This document shows positions 25,634-34,773 of a stretch of 64,000 bases of DNA, in pieces. Numbering within the stretch: the first letter of the stretch is position 1; the number at the start of each line of letters is the position of its first letter. Below the pieces are notes generated by a model. The model had not been told where the DNA came from. It did not search any database and saw nothing but the letters and a program-made list of their open reading frames with translations. Origin of the DNA: Niallia sp. FSL W8-0635 (GTDB lineage: Bacteria > Bacillota > Bacilli > Bacillales > Cytobacillaceae); assembly GCF_038007965.1 (NCBI RefSeq), contig NZ_JBBOYD010000001.1, positions 1,094,501-1,158,500 of the forward strand. The letters are read 5' to 3'. A program made the position numbers and the translations under genes.

Positions 25634-26374
25634 ATGGCGTTGTTAGAAATAAAGAATGTTACTGGTGGCTATACGAAGAATCCTGTTCTTAAAGATATTT
25701 CTTTTTCCATCAATAAGAATGAGATGGTCGGCTTAATTGGGCTAAATGGAGCTGGGAAAAGTACAACTATCCGACATATTATTGGTTTAATGGAACCACA
25801 TAAAGGCGAAATCTTTATTAATGGAAAAACATTTGAAGGGGATAAAGAGACGTATCGAAAAGAATTTACCTTTGTGCCAGAAACACCTATATTATATGAT
25901 GAATTAACGTTGGAAGAACATTTAAAAATAACAGCAATGGCATATGGATTATCTGAGTCTGACTATAAAAGACGAATGGAAGCATTATTAAAAGAGTTTA
26001 GAATGGAAAAAAGGTTGAAATGGTTCCCTGCGCATTTTTCCAAAGGGATGAAGCAAAAGGTAATGATTATGTGTGCGTTCCTAGTGGAACCTTCCCTTTA
26101 TATTGTAGATGAACCTTTTGTTGGTTTGGATCCTCTTGGTATCCAGTCGTTATTAGATCAACTAAAAAAAATGAAGGAAAAGAGTGCTGGGATTTTAATG
26201 TCCACCCATATTCTTGCCACAGCGGAGAGATACTGTGATCGGATTATTATTATCCATGAAGGAAAAATAAAGTGTCAGGGAACAATGGAGGAATTAAGAG
26301 AAGCATTTAATATGCCAGGAGCCACACTGGATGATTTATATATCCTGCTAACAAAGGAAGAAGAACATGTTTGA
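25634..26374 (+). CDS. ecsA: EcsA, ABC transporter ATP-binding subunit
   Basis: A 246-residue ABC ATPase: Walker A GLNGAGKSTT (about 37-46), signature FSKGMKQKV, Walker B SLYIVDEPFVGLDP, switch His in STHILATAERY. The EcsAB transporter affects intramembrane proteolysis by RasP, competence, secretion and sporulation in B. subtilis. The ATG at 25634 has TTGGAGGT at ideal spacing; an in-frame start five codons upstream would overlap that site. The stop overlaps the ecsB start by 8 bases. Confidence 0.95.
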   Translation: MALLEIKNVTGGYTKNPVLKDISFSINKNEMVGLIGLNGAGKSTTIRHIIGLMEPHKGEIFINGKTFEGDKETYRKEFTFVPETPILYDELTLEEHLKITAMAYGLSESDYKRRMEALLKEFRMEKRLKWFPAHFSKGMKQKVMIMCAFLVEPSLYIVDEPFVGLDPLGIQSLLDQLKKMKEKSAGILMSTHILATAERYCDRIIIIHEGKIKCQGTMEELREAFNMPGATLDDLYILLTKEEEHV

Positions 26375-27587
26375 ATTTAATGAAAAACAATTGTGGAAAG
26401 AGAGAACCGGACAAATAGCAAAAGAATATGGTCAGTATTTAAAATATATTTTTAATGGACATCTTGTCATTGTTTTAGTGTTTTTGTTAGGAACCGCCGC
26501 TTTCTACTACCAAGCTTGGCTAAAGACGATTTCCAATGATTTTCCTGTTGCTCTTATTATGAGCATTATCCTTACCTTTTTTCTGACAAATAGTCCTACC
26601 TATACTTTTTTAAAGGATGCCGATCGTATCTTTTTGATTGCTGTTGAGACGAAAATGAAGAAATATTTTCTGAAGTCGATGGTTGTTAGCTTTGTTATTC
26701 AAGGATATTTACTGTTGATCCTTCTGGCAGCGCTAATGCCGTTGTATGCACAAGTACATGGTGGGGATTTTAGCCGTTTTTGGTATTTGTTAATTGTGCT
26801 ATTGATAAGTAAAGGGGCAAATTTGCTTATTCGCTGGCATATTCAATATTATGTAAATGTTCGCTATCATTATATGGATACAGTTGTACGATTCTTCGTT
26901 AATTTAGCGATTCTTTATTTATTATTTGCGGATTCATCTCCATTATTTATTCTTGCATTACTTCTTGTTATGGCCTTCTTACTTATTTATTTCCAGAAGG
27001 CGACAAGCAATAAAGGAGTTAAATGGGAATATTTGATTGAACAGGATGAAAAAAGGCTAGCCTCTTTTTATCGTTTTGCGAATATGTTTACAGAGGTACC
27101 GATGCTAAGAAACCGAATTAAAAGAAGACGACTACTAGATTTATTGTTCAGCCGTATTTCTTATGCAAAAGAAAAAGTATTTGCTCATTTATACTGGAGA
27201 ACGTATATCCGTGCAGGTGACTATTTTGGATTAACAATTCGGTTAACACTTATAAGTGGGATTTTTATCTTTTTCTTGTCTTTTGGGCCTGGACAGGTGT
27301 TTATTAGTGTTTTGTTTGTTTTCTTAACAGGATTACAGTTATTACCGCTTTGGAATGCTTATGATAACAAACTGTGGGTTACTATCTATCCGGTGGCATC
27401 CTCGTATAGAGAAAAATCTTTTAAGCAAATCATGGCAATCATTTTAAGTTGCCAAGGGATTATTTTATCGCTTATTATTGCACTTAAAGGGGACTTTCTG
27501 TATGCAGTAATTTCCTTGGTAGTTAATGGAGTCTTTATTGCCTTTTTTGTCTTATTGTACATAAATAAAAAAGTGAAACATTCATAA
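26367..27587 (+). CDS. ecsB: EcsB, ABC transporter membrane subunit
   Basis: A 406-residue membrane protein with about six to eight hydrophobic segments in two clusters (about 25-195 and 285-400) separated by a cytoplasmic region containing WEYLIEQDEKRLASFYRF. This arrangement and its coupling to ecsA identify it as EcsB. The pair forms an ABC exporter-like complex, possibly peptide-exporting. A strong hairpin follows the stop, separating it from ecsC. Confidence 0.93.
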   Translation: MFEFNEKQLWKERTGQIAKEYGQYLKYIFNGHLVIVLVFLLGTAAFYYQAWLKTISNDFPVALIMSIILTFFLTNSPTYTFLKDADRIFLIAVETKMKKYFLKSMVVSFVIQGYLLLILLAALMPLYAQVHGGDFSRFWYLLIVLLISKGANLLIRWHIQYYVNVRYHYMDTVVRFFVNLAILYLLFADSSPLFILALLLVMAFLLIYFQKATSNKGVKWEYLIEQDEKRLASFYRFANMFTEVPMLRNRIKRRRLLDLLFSRISYAKEKVFAHLYWRTYIRAGDYFGLTIRLTLISGIFIFFLSFGPGQVFISVLFVFLTGLQLLPLWNAYDNKLWVTIYPVASSYREKSFKQIMAIILSCQGIILSLIIALKGDFLYAVISLVVNGVFIAFFVLLYINKKVKHS

Positions 27588-27591
27588 TAGG

Positions 27592-27642
27592 AAAGGAGTT
27601 TTAAACCTTTATTCTTTTGATAAGGTTTAAAACTCCTTTTTA
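27592..27642 (+). terminator. Terminator between ecsB and ecsC
   Basis: AAAGGAGTTTTAAACCTT and AAGGTTTAAAACTCCTTTTT form a perfect 18-bp stem around a 12-base loop. Confidence 0.88.
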
Positions 27643-27721
27643 TGTTTCAGATTAGGGTGATGGAAAAAAGGGAACTATTTTCTTAAATTAAACGTAAGAA
27701 TAAGTATAAGGAGGAAGGCCG

Positions 27722-28447
27722 ATGAATGAATACGAACATAGAGCATTAGTAGAGGTCGGGGAGTGGAAGTATAAATTACAGAAACGTTCTTCGATTTTAA
27801 ATAGAGTGTCCAAGAAGGCTCAAAATAAAATGAATTCATATATACCAGAAAAAGTTCATCAAACAATTACTGAAGCAATCAAACAGATGATTCAAGCAAC
27901 ATTGGCTGGCAGTAATATTCTAAAGAAAAAGAATCCTCCTCTCATTCATTCTTTACAGGGAAAAGATGAGGAATTAACAAAAAAAATTAGCCAATATAAA
28001 AAAGTTGCTGTTGTGGAAGGGGCTGGAACTGGTGCAGGTGGGCTTCTACTTGGATTGGCTGATTTCCCACTATTACTTTCCATTAAAATGAATTTTTTAA
28101 TGGAAGCTGCAACAATCTATGGGTATGATACCGAACAATTAGAGGAAAGAGTCTATTTACTGTATATTTTTCAGCTAGCTTTTTCTAGTGAAGGAAAAAG
28201 ACGAGAAATTTTAGAGGTAATGGAGAATTGGGATGATGAAAAAAATAAAGTCGCTTCTCTTAATTGGCAGGAGCTGCAACAGGAATACCGGGATTTTATT
28301 GATTTTGTGAAAATGCTTCAATTAGTACCAGGTATTGGGGCAGCGGTTGGTGCTTATGCAAATTATAATTTAATGGATCAATTAGGAGAAGCAGCTAGAA
28401 ATGTTTATCGCTGGCGCTATTTTCAAGAACAGGAGCAAATGGAATAA
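27722..28447 (+). CDS. ecsC: EcsC-family protein
   Basis: A 241-residue protein with the EcsC domain: a glycine-rich hydrophobic helix region VVEGAGTGAGGLLLGLADFPLLLSIK (split here as VVEGAGTGAGG then LLLGLADFPLLLSI, about 98-122) and a second one LVPGIGAAVGAYANYN near 202-217. The biochemical role is unknown; homologues are third members of the ecs operon. AAGGAGGAAGG precedes the ATG. Because a terminator lies between ecsB and ecsC, ecsC may depend partly on its own promoter. Confidence 0.93.
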   Translation: MNEYEHRALVEVGEWKYKLQKRSSILNRVSKKAQNKMNSYIPEKVHQTITEAIKQMIQATLAGSNILKKKNPPLIHSLQGKDEELTKKISQYKKVAVVEGAGTGAGGLLLGLADFPLLLSIKMNFLMEAATIYGYDTEQLEERVYLLYIFQLAFSSEGKRREILEVMENWDDEKNKVASLNWQELQQEYRDFIDFVKMLQLVPGIGAAVGAYANYNLMDQLGEAARNVYRWRYFQEQEQME

Positions 28448-28483
28448 AGGAATGGATTCATTAGCTTGAATCCATTCCTTTTT
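28446..28483 (+). terminator. Terminator of ecsC
   Basis: AAAGGAATGGATTCA and TGAATCCATTCCTTT form a perfect 15-bp stem around 6 bases, ending in TTTTT. It may also serve the convergent M20 gene. Confidence 0.88.
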
Positions 28484-28494
28484 ACTGTGTGCTG

Positions 28495-29712
28495 TTATGA
28501 ATTTATCATTGTATTAGCTTCCTCTTCCATAACGGAAATATTATAATTAACTGCTGCAGAACCTAACGTTTTTGCAGCAATAAGCATTGCCTTTTCATTA
28601 ATATCAAATCTTGGATGATGATGTGGATAAGTAGGTCCATTAGTTTCAGGCATTGCACCTGTAAAGAAAAAAGTGCCTTTTGCATGTTGCAAGTAATAAG
28701 AAAAGTCCTCACCTGTTAATTCTGGTTCTCCCTCTTGGACAAGCACACCTGGAATGTTTTCAGCACAGCGAGCTAAAAAGGAAGTTTCTTCTGGGTGATT
28801 GACAACAGCAGGATATCCATCATCATATACAAATTCATACGTACTATTAGCTGTATAACAAGTACCCTTGATCACTCTTTCAAGCTCTTCTTTAATAAGT
28901 GCTTGTGTTTCTAAATCAAATGTTCGAACAGTTCCTCCAAGGGTAGCAGTATCTGCGATTACATTAAAAGCATTACCTGATTCAAAGTAACCTACAGTTA
29001 AAACAGCATTGTGAATAGGATTAACTTTTCTGCTGACAATTTGTTGGAGATTAATGACCAGTTGTGAGGCGGTAACAAGAGAATCTTTCGTTTTATGAGG
29101 CTGTGCTCCATGTCCACCTTGACCTTGGATTTTGACTTTAAATTCATCTGCAGCAGCCATCATTGGACCTGCTTTATAGGAAACGGTACCTGTAGGAAGT
29201 GTCGCCCATAAATGAGTACCGAATATAGCATCCACGTTTTCGAGGCAGCCTGCTTCAATCATCGCTTTTGCGCCACCAGGGTTAGATTCCTCTGCGTGCT
29301 GATGAATAAAAACGAAATTTCCTGATAATTCTTCTTTATATTCATTTATCACTTTAGCAAGTATTAATAAAGTTGCTGTATGTCCATCATGGCCACAGGC
29401 ATGCATAACGCCTGGAACCTTTGATTTATACTCTACTTCTTTTTCATCCTGTATCGGGAGGGCATCGAAATCAGCGCGTAAGGCAACCGTTTTCCCAGGT
29501 TTTCCTCCAGCTATTTTTGCTACTACTCCGTTCCCACCGACATTTCCAGTAACATGAATTCCCAATTGTTCATAGAAAGAGATGATATATTGAGCTGTTT
29601 TTTCCTCTTTAAATGATAATTCTGGATGTTGATGAAGGTATCTTCGTATTTCGACCATTTCGTCATAATAATTTTCTAATTGTCCCCATATTTTTTGTAG
29701 CATCTCTTTCAC
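28495..29712 (-). CDS. yhaA: M20-family amidohydrolase (YhaA type)
   Basis: A 405-residue zinc-dependent aminoacylase/carboxypeptidase-type amidohydrolase. Landmarks: RRYLHQHPELSFKE at the N-terminus, ALRADFDALPIQD, the metal-binding HACGHDGHTA (about 109-118), HQHAEESNPGGA, and the C-terminal LTGEDFSYYL with the conserved Glu-Asp. The family removes N-acyl groups from amino acids or amino-acid conjugates; B. subtilis YhaA is a putative member. Ribosome-binding site CGAGGTGAA. Convergent with ecsC. Confidence 0.92.
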   Translation of the reverse strand: MKEMLQKIWGQLENYYDEMVEIRRYLHQHPELSFKEEKTAQYIISFYEQLGIHVTGNVGGNGVVAKIAGGKPGKTVALRADFDALPIQDEKEVEYKSKVPGVMHACGHDGHTATLLILAKVINEYKEELSGNFVFIHQHAEESNPGGAKAMIEAGCLENVDAIFGTHLWATLPTGTVSYKAGPMMAAADEFKVKIQGQGGHGAQPHKTKDSLVTASQLVINLQQIVSRKVNPIHNAVLTVGYFESGNAFNVIADTATLGGTVRTFDLETQALIKEELERVIKGTCYTANSTYEFVYDDGYPAVVNHPEETSFLARCAENIPGVLVQEGEPELTGEDFSYYLQHAKGTFFFTGAMPETNGPTYPHHHPRFDINEKAMLIAAKTLGSAAVNYNISVMEEEANTMINS

Positions 29713-29872
29713 CTCGTTTTACTATTTAGAATATTTTTATTATAGCATGGAAAAAGTATGAAGATAGGATAAAAGTAGTTAGAAAGTATATTAATTCTGC
29801 ATTTTATCCTATCCTAATGTAGGTTATGTTGTTAAAATTAGGTTGAAATGGAATATCATATAGGAGGCAAAT

Positions 29873-30529
29873 ATGGATATTAGAAAATCAAAAATGGCTT
29901 GGGGGCTGTTAATCCTTTCCGTCTTATTTTTTATACTTCTTCTTATTGGTGTATCTGGAGATGTTAATTTAGCATTTGATACAGCAATAACCGATTTTAT
30001 ACATATGCTTTTTTCAACTAGTTTAAATCCTTTTTGGGAAGGAGTATCTTATTTAGGAGATAAGATTGGGATTGGAATAATTGCCTTGTTTTTTATTCTT
30101 TTTCTTTGGTGGAAAAAGAAAGATTTTACAGGAATTGCCGCTTTTGTTTTATGTGTGGGACTAGGAAATGAATTAAATAAATGGGTAAAGGATTTAGTAG
30201 CAAGACCTAGACCGATAACAGCTGACACTATAGATGCTGACAGTTTTAGTTTTCCGAGCGGGCATGCTATGGTAGGCTTACTTCTCTACTTGTTTATTGC
30301 CCATATTATTGCGAAAGATTTAAAAACAAATGCAGGAAAGCTAATCCTGGCAGGTGCTGCATTTTTGTTAACTCTGCTGATCGGAATCAGTAGAATTGCT
30401 TTAGGTGCTCACTATCCAACAGATGTTATTGGAGGGTATTTATTAGGTGGTATCTGGTTATTTATATGGGTAGGCTTGTATGAAACTTTTAAAGATAGAC
30501 TTAATAGGCGTGAGAAAAAGCGAGTGTGA
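29873..30529 (+). CDS. PAP2-family membrane phosphatase
   Basis: A 218-residue membrane protein with about six hydrophobic segments and the three PAP2 motifs: KDLVARPRP (about 103-111), PSGHAM (about 124-129) and SRIALGAHYPTDVIGG (about 167-182). These hold the catalytic His residues on the outer membrane face. Family members dephosphorylate undecaprenyl pyrophosphate, phosphatidic acid or related lipids; the substrate here is not decidable. AGGAGG ribosome-binding site. Stands alone; its stop codon lies inside the terminator stem. Confidence 0.9.
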   Translation: MDIRKSKMAWGLLILSVLFFILLLIGVSGDVNLAFDTAITDFIHMLFSTSLNPFWEGVSYLGDKIGIGIIALFFILFLWWKKKDFTGIAAFVLCVGLGNELNKWVKDLVARPRPITADTIDADSFSFPSGHAMVGLLLYLFIAHIIAKDLKTNAGKLILAGAAFLLTLLIGISRIALGAHYPTDVIGGYLLGGIWLFIWVGLYETFKDRLNRREKKRV

Positions 30530-30542
30530 TACTCGCTTTTTT
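30515..30542 (+). terminator. Terminator of the PAP2 gene
   Basis: AAAAAGCGAGT and ACTCGCTTTTTT form an 11-bp stem around GTGAT. The stop codon is in the loop. Confidence 0.85.
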
Positions 30543-30603
30543 CATTGGATTTTATTATTTTTTTAATACTTGGCATTTCAGTGTAATTTAGTTGGCTTCT
30601 ATT

Positions 30604-32007
30604 TTAGATAAGAAACATTGCAAAAATGGTGGTAACCGCTAATCCGATACAAACTGGAAGGAGATTTCGTCTGGCTAATTCAAATGGATCGACATTACAG
30701 ATTGCAGCAGCAGGAATCAGCGCCCAGGGCACTAAGGTTCCGCCACCAACCCAAATGGCGGCAATTTGCCCTAATGCAGTTAATGTACTTATTCCGCTGC
30801 CAATCGCATGGGCAAACAAGCCAGCAATGGAGCCTGCTAATGAAATTCCTGAGAAGCCAGAGCCGTCTAAGCCTGTAATAACACCGACTGCTGTTAATGT
30901 TATTGCTCCGATTTCTTTTGTTAATGGAACGGTAGAAGCTAGGGCAACACCAAGATCATTCACAATTCCATGAGAGTCTTTTGGAAGAACGTCTCCGATA
31001 ATGGTAGTAAAGCCTGAATCACCTAAATAAAAGAATGCCGCAATTGGAATAACCGGACCAAAAACTTTAAAACCAAATTGAAAGCCTTCGATTAAATAAC
31101 TTGTTGTTTTCTCTAATCCTTTGTTTTTATAACTTACTAAAGTGATTAATAGAAGGATAAAAATCGATGTTCCACCAACTAGTGCTGTCGCATCTCCCCC
31201 TTGCAAATCTAAAAGAAACATGGCAACGACATCTAGAATAAATAGAATAGGGATAAGAATGGCAAATAATTTCTTTTGTGTTCTGCTAAGTAGTAGTCTA
31301 TTTACGTGAGGGAGAATATCTGATGTACTGGAAGACTTGATGCCTGTCGAATAAGTTAATGTTCCTCTCTTCATATCACGTTTAATAAAATAGTAAGCAG
31401 TAATAGTTGTAACAAGTCCCATTACAATTACAAGGGGAATACTGGCATGCATGACATCTTCCACCGGTATTCCCGCAGCGTCAGCTGTAAGCTTTGGTGC
31501 AGCTTGAATGATAAAGTCACCTGATAAAGCAATACCATGCCCAAACAAGTTCATTGCCATGGCAACGGCAATACCTGGTAAGCCGACACGTAAAGCTACA
31601 GGCAGCAGAACGGCACCAATTAATGCCACTGCTGGAGATGGCCAGAAAAAGAATGATATTACCATCATGACGATACCAATCGTCCAATATGCTAGCCCTG
31701 GTGAACGAATTAGCTTGGAAAAGGGAGAAATCATGACATCGTTAATGCCTGTTTTTGTCAGGATTTTGCTCATTGCAACAATAATAGAAATGACAACAAT
31801 GGTAGGCAATAATTCTGTAATCGCAAAAATAAAGCTATTAAAAATGCTGCTAATCGAGGTGCTTAAGGATCCTGTAGCTGTTATCGCTAAAAGAAAGATT
31901 CCCACGATACAAATAAAGGTAGTATCTCTTCTCATTACCATAAATCCGATAATAAATCCGATAAATAATACATATATCCAATGAAGTGCTGTTAATTCAA
32001 TCCCCAT
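30604..32007 (-). CDS. Large multi-pass transporter (ion-transporter superfamily, YhfA-like), substrate unknown
   Basis: A 467-residue integral membrane protein with about 12 hydrophobic segments. Two related halves each hold glycine/proline-rich re-entrant-type stretches (FFWPSPAVALIGAVLLP at about 118-134 and GSGISTLTALGQIAAIWVGG near 410-430), as in ion-transporter-superfamily carriers such as GntP/DctM relatives. I recall a similar protein, YhfA, in this region of B. subtilis, but cannot confirm. AAAGGAG ribosome-binding site. A perfect dyad lies 30 bases upstream of the start. Confidence 0.7.
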   Translation of the reverse strand: MGIELTALHWIYVLFIGFIIGFMVMRRDTTFICIVGIFLLAITATGSLSTSISSIFNSFIFAITELLPTIVVISIIVAMSKILTKTGINDVMISPFSKLIRSPGLAYWTIGIVMMVISFFFWPSPAVALIGAVLLPVALRVGLPGIAVAMAMNLFGHGIALSGDFIIQAAPKLTADAAGIPVEDVMHASIPLVIVMGLVTTITAYYFIKRDMKRGTLTYSTGIKSSSTSDILPHVNRLLLSRTQKKLFAILIPILFILDVVAMFLLDLQGGDATALVGGTSIFILLLITLVSYKNKGLEKTTSYLIEGFQFGFKVFGPVIPIAAFFYLGDSGFTTIIGDVLPKDSHGIVNDLGVALASTVPLTKEIGAITLTAVGVITGLDGSGFSGISLAGSIAGLFAHAIGSGISTLTALGQIAAIWVGGGTLVPWALIPAAAICNVDPFELARRNLLPVCIGLAVTTIFAMFLI

Positions 32008-32036
32008 AAATACAGCTCCTTTCCCGATTTAAAGTC

Positions 32037-32069
32037 GATAAATGCTATAAATATAAATAGGCATTTATC
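32037..32069. promoter_or_regulatory. Perfect 9-bp dyad upstream of the transporter gene
   Basis: GATAAATGC and GCATTTATC separated by 15 bases, 30 to 62 bases upstream of the transporter start. Suitable as an operator for a dimeric repressor or as a 5' leader hairpin. I do not recognise the cognate regulator. Confidence 0.45.
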
Positions 32070-32320
32070 ACAATTCGGTTAATACAGACTATGTGGCTGT
32101 AAGTAAAAGGTGATTGGATACTTATGAAAAAATGGTCGTCTCCTTCTTAAGATGGAGAAAAAAACATCGATAGAAGGAACAAAAATATTCATAATGATAG
32201 TACAATAGGTTTATATTCTAAATAAGTGTTATTTTTTAGAATTGTCCAAATCTAGATGGGGAACTGCTTACACTCTTTTATTCCCAATACCTCAGATGTT
32301 TAAAGAAAGAAGGGAAGTCT

Positions 32321-33058
32321 TTGAAGAAATCTATTTCCAAAACAATGTTTTCCATTACTTTGCTTATAGTAGGAGTGATCCTATTACTCATTAATATAGG
32401 TGTCATTTCCTTGGAAATAAAAAAAATATTTGTCATAATATATCCTTTCTTGTTGCTTGTTTATGGAATGCTATCGCTTTATCAAATCTTTTTAAAAAGA
32501 AAGGATAATTTATTTTTCACTTTATTTATAATTACTTTTTCCATTTTATTAATCTTGGATCGTTTTCAAGTATTGGAATTTGGCTTTATGGATTTTTGGA
32601 AACTATGGCCGTTAGTTATTATCCTTGTGGCATTAGGGCTTATTAGTCCTAAAAAATTTTCCTTTGAATTTGATAGTGGAGGCAACCGATATACAAAGAA
32701 ATCATTTCGAATTGGTGATGTGAAATATAATACTGACAATTGGGCTGTTGAGCCAATGCATATATCTCATGGGATAGGGGATGTGTATATCGATTTTAGC
32801 AAAGCCTTTATTCCAGAAGGGGAAACCGAACTATTTATACATGCTAGAATAGGTGATATAAAAATAATTGTTCCAGATGATTTAGCGATTAATGTCACTG
32901 CAGAATCAAAGATTGGAGAAGTACGCATACTCCAATCAAATAGAGATGGGCTTGGAAATAGCTTAGCGTATGTAACTTCCGATTATGAAGAGGCAATAAA
33001 AAAAATTAAATTAAATATTTTGATTAATATAGGCGATATAGCTGTGCAAAAGGTATAG
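32321..33058 (+). CDS. liaF: LiaF, membrane inhibitor of the LiaSR stress system
   Basis: A 245-residue protein: four hydrophobic segments in the first ~115 residues, then the LiaF C-terminal beta domain with repeated G-D-V/I motifs (RIGDVKYN, HGIGDVYID, ARIGDIKI, NIGDIAV). LiaF keeps the kinase LiaS inactive in the absence of envelope damage. The TTG start at 32321 is supported by GAAGGGAAG at good spacing. It is followed at 8 bases by liaS and then liaR, the conserved three-gene order. No liaI or liaH-like gene is seen next to it. Confidence 0.93.
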   Translation: MKKSISKTMFSITLLIVGVILLLINIGVISLEIKKIFVIIYPFLLLVYGMLSLYQIFLKRKDNLFFTLFIITFSILLILDRFQVLEFGFMDFWKLWPLVIILVALGLISPKKFSFEFDSGGNRYTKKSFRIGDVKYNTDNWAVEPMHISHGIGDVYIDFSKAFIPEGETELFIHARIGDIKIIVPDDLAINVTAESKIGEVRILQSNRDGLGNSLAYVTSDYEEAIKKIKLNILINIGDIAVQKV

Positions 33059-33066
33059 GGGGAAAT

Positions 33067-34098
33067 ATGAAACAGACAAGTAGTCGCTATGGATATTACC
33101 GAAATGTAGCTTTAACGAGTATGATTAGTTCTTTATTGCTATTTATAAGTACACAAATATATTTGTATTTGTTTCCTGAGTCTTTTATGTCTGCTATAGA
33201 AAGCTTTATTTTAGCAGTTATTTGGTTTTTCCTAACTTCCTTGATTGGATTTTATTTTGCTTTTAAATGGAATAGCATAATTAAGAAACAATTAGATGAA
33301 ATATTTTGGTTTACATCGTCTTTACGGAGAGGGAAAATCCCAGAGAAAATGCAGATGTCTATAAATGAGTATGTGTATGATGTGAAGGAAGAGCTCAATC
33401 AACTTGCTGATTATCACCAAGAACAAGTGCATTCCCTTCAAAGGCTAGCAAATGAAAAAATAACACTTAGCCAAACAGCTCATAATGCTGCAGTAATAGA
33501 AGAAAGGCAAAGATTGGCAAGAGATTTGCATGATGTAGTTAGTCAACAATTATTTGCTTTAAATATGATGTCTTCTGCAGCTTATAAAATTTTTGATCAT
33601 AATCCAGTACTAGCAAAAGAACAGTTAAAAGAAATTGTATCGATTGCAGGGAAAGCACAAGGAGAAATGCGAGCGTTATTACTGCATTTAAGACCAGTTG
33701 AATTAAGTAATGATACCTTGTGTGATGGAATTATTAAACTAATACAAGAGCTGAAAGGGAAAACAACGCTACATTTTTCTGCTAGTATAGATGAAATTGA
33801 AGGTTTGACAACAGCTGGTCAAGAGCATTTATTCCGAATCGTACAGGAAGCTTTATCCAATGTGCTTCGTCATTCTTATGCAGATAAAGCAAGAATTATT
33901 TTGGAAGAACGTGGGAATTATGCTCATTTACATATAGGCGATAATGGAAAAGGCTTTGATCCAACGATAGAAAGAATTGCTTCCTATGGAATGAAAACGA
34001 TGAGAGAGCGCTGTGAAGAAATTGGTGGTGTAATGGAAATTCGTTCAAAAATCGGTGACGGCACTTATATTGATATTAGAGTACCTATAAAGGGGTGA
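33067..34098 (+). CDS. liaS: LiaS, sensor histidine kinase
   Basis: A 343-residue NarL-partner-type kinase: two membrane segments (about 16-36 and 48-68) with a very short outer loop, a HAMP-like linker, the HisKA_3 box RLARDLHDVVSQQL with the phosphoacceptor His (about 156), and HATPase motifs QEALSNVLRHSYA and GDNGKGFDP. Such intramembrane-sensing kinases answer to lipid-II-binding antibiotics. Four bases separate it from liaR. VraS of staphylococci is the orthologue. Confidence 0.94.
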   Translation: MKQTSSRYGYYRNVALTSMISSLLLFISTQIYLYLFPESFMSAIESFILAVIWFFLTSLIGFYFAFKWNSIIKKQLDEIFWFTSSLRRGKIPEKMQMSINEYVYDVKEELNQLADYHQEQVHSLQRLANEKITLSQTAHNAAVIEERQRLARDLHDVVSQQLFALNMMSSAAYKIFDHNPVLAKEQLKEIVSIAGKAQGEMRALLLHLRPVELSNDTLCDGIIKLIQELKGKTTLHFSASIDEIEGLTTAGQEHLFRIVQEALSNVLRHSYADKARIILEERGNYAHLHIGDNGKGFDPTIERIASYGMKTMRERCEEIGGVMEIRSKIGDGTYIDIRVPIKG

Positions 34099-34102
34099 GG
34101 AA

Positions 34103-34738
34103 ATGATTAGAGTAGTAGTAGTGGATGATCATGAAATGGTCCGGAAAGGGATTATTTCTTATTTAATGACAGAGTCGAATATTCAAATTGTAGGAGAAGC
34201 AAATAGTGGGCAAACGGCTGTTCAGCTTGTCTTAAAAGAAAAGCCAGACATTGTGCTAATGGATTTATTGATGGAAAACGGGAATGGAATCGAAGCGACT
34301 AAAGCCATTCTAACAGAATATCCAAGCTGTAAAATCATTATTATTACTAGCTTTTATGATGAAGCTCAAGTAATTCCGGCGATAGAGGCAGGGGCTTTTA
34401 GTTATTTATTAAAAACAGCAAGTGCACTTGAAGTTGTTCAGGCTATTCATAAAGCAAATAGTGGCGAAGCGGTTATTGAGCCAAAAGTTGCGAACGTAAT
34501 GGTGAAAAAGTTACGAGCAACAGAAAGAAAACCTCATGATGATTTAACAGAAAGAGAACTGGAAGTACTAATGTGTATTGGGGAAGGGATGACAAATCAA
34601 GCAATTAGTGAGGAATTATACATAGGAATAAAAACAGTAAAGACTCATGTTAGCAATATTTTATCCAAGCTAGGAGTAGCCGACCGAACACAAGCAGCCG
34701 TGTATGCAAATAGAAATGGCGTCATCAAGACAAGGTAA
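34103..34738 (+). CDS. liaR: LiaR, NarL/FixJ-family response regulator
   Basis: A 211-residue regulator. The receiver domain holds DDHEMVRKG (acidic pocket), the phospho-Asp in IVLMDLLMENG (about Asp54) and the Lys in LLKTA. The LuxR-type HTH is at the C-terminus: LTERELEVLMCIGEGMTNQ and the recognition part IKTVKTHVSNILSKL. It receives phosphate from LiaS and activates envelope-stress genes. It ends the liaFSR operon; no clear terminator follows, and hmoB converges 35 bases later. Confidence 0.94.
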   Translation: MIRVVVVDDHEMVRKGIISYLMTESNIQIVGEANSGQTAVQLVLKEKPDIVLMDLLMENGNGIEATKAILTEYPSCKIIIITSFYDEAQVIPAIEAGAFSYLLKTASALEVVQAIHKANSGEAVIEPKVANVMVKKLRATERKPHDDLTERELEVLMCIGEGMTNQAISEELYIGIKTVKTHVSNILSKLGVADRTQAAVYANRNGVIKTR

Positions 34739-34773
34739 TTAATTGTTCAGTAGGCTACAGAGATTAGTTACGA

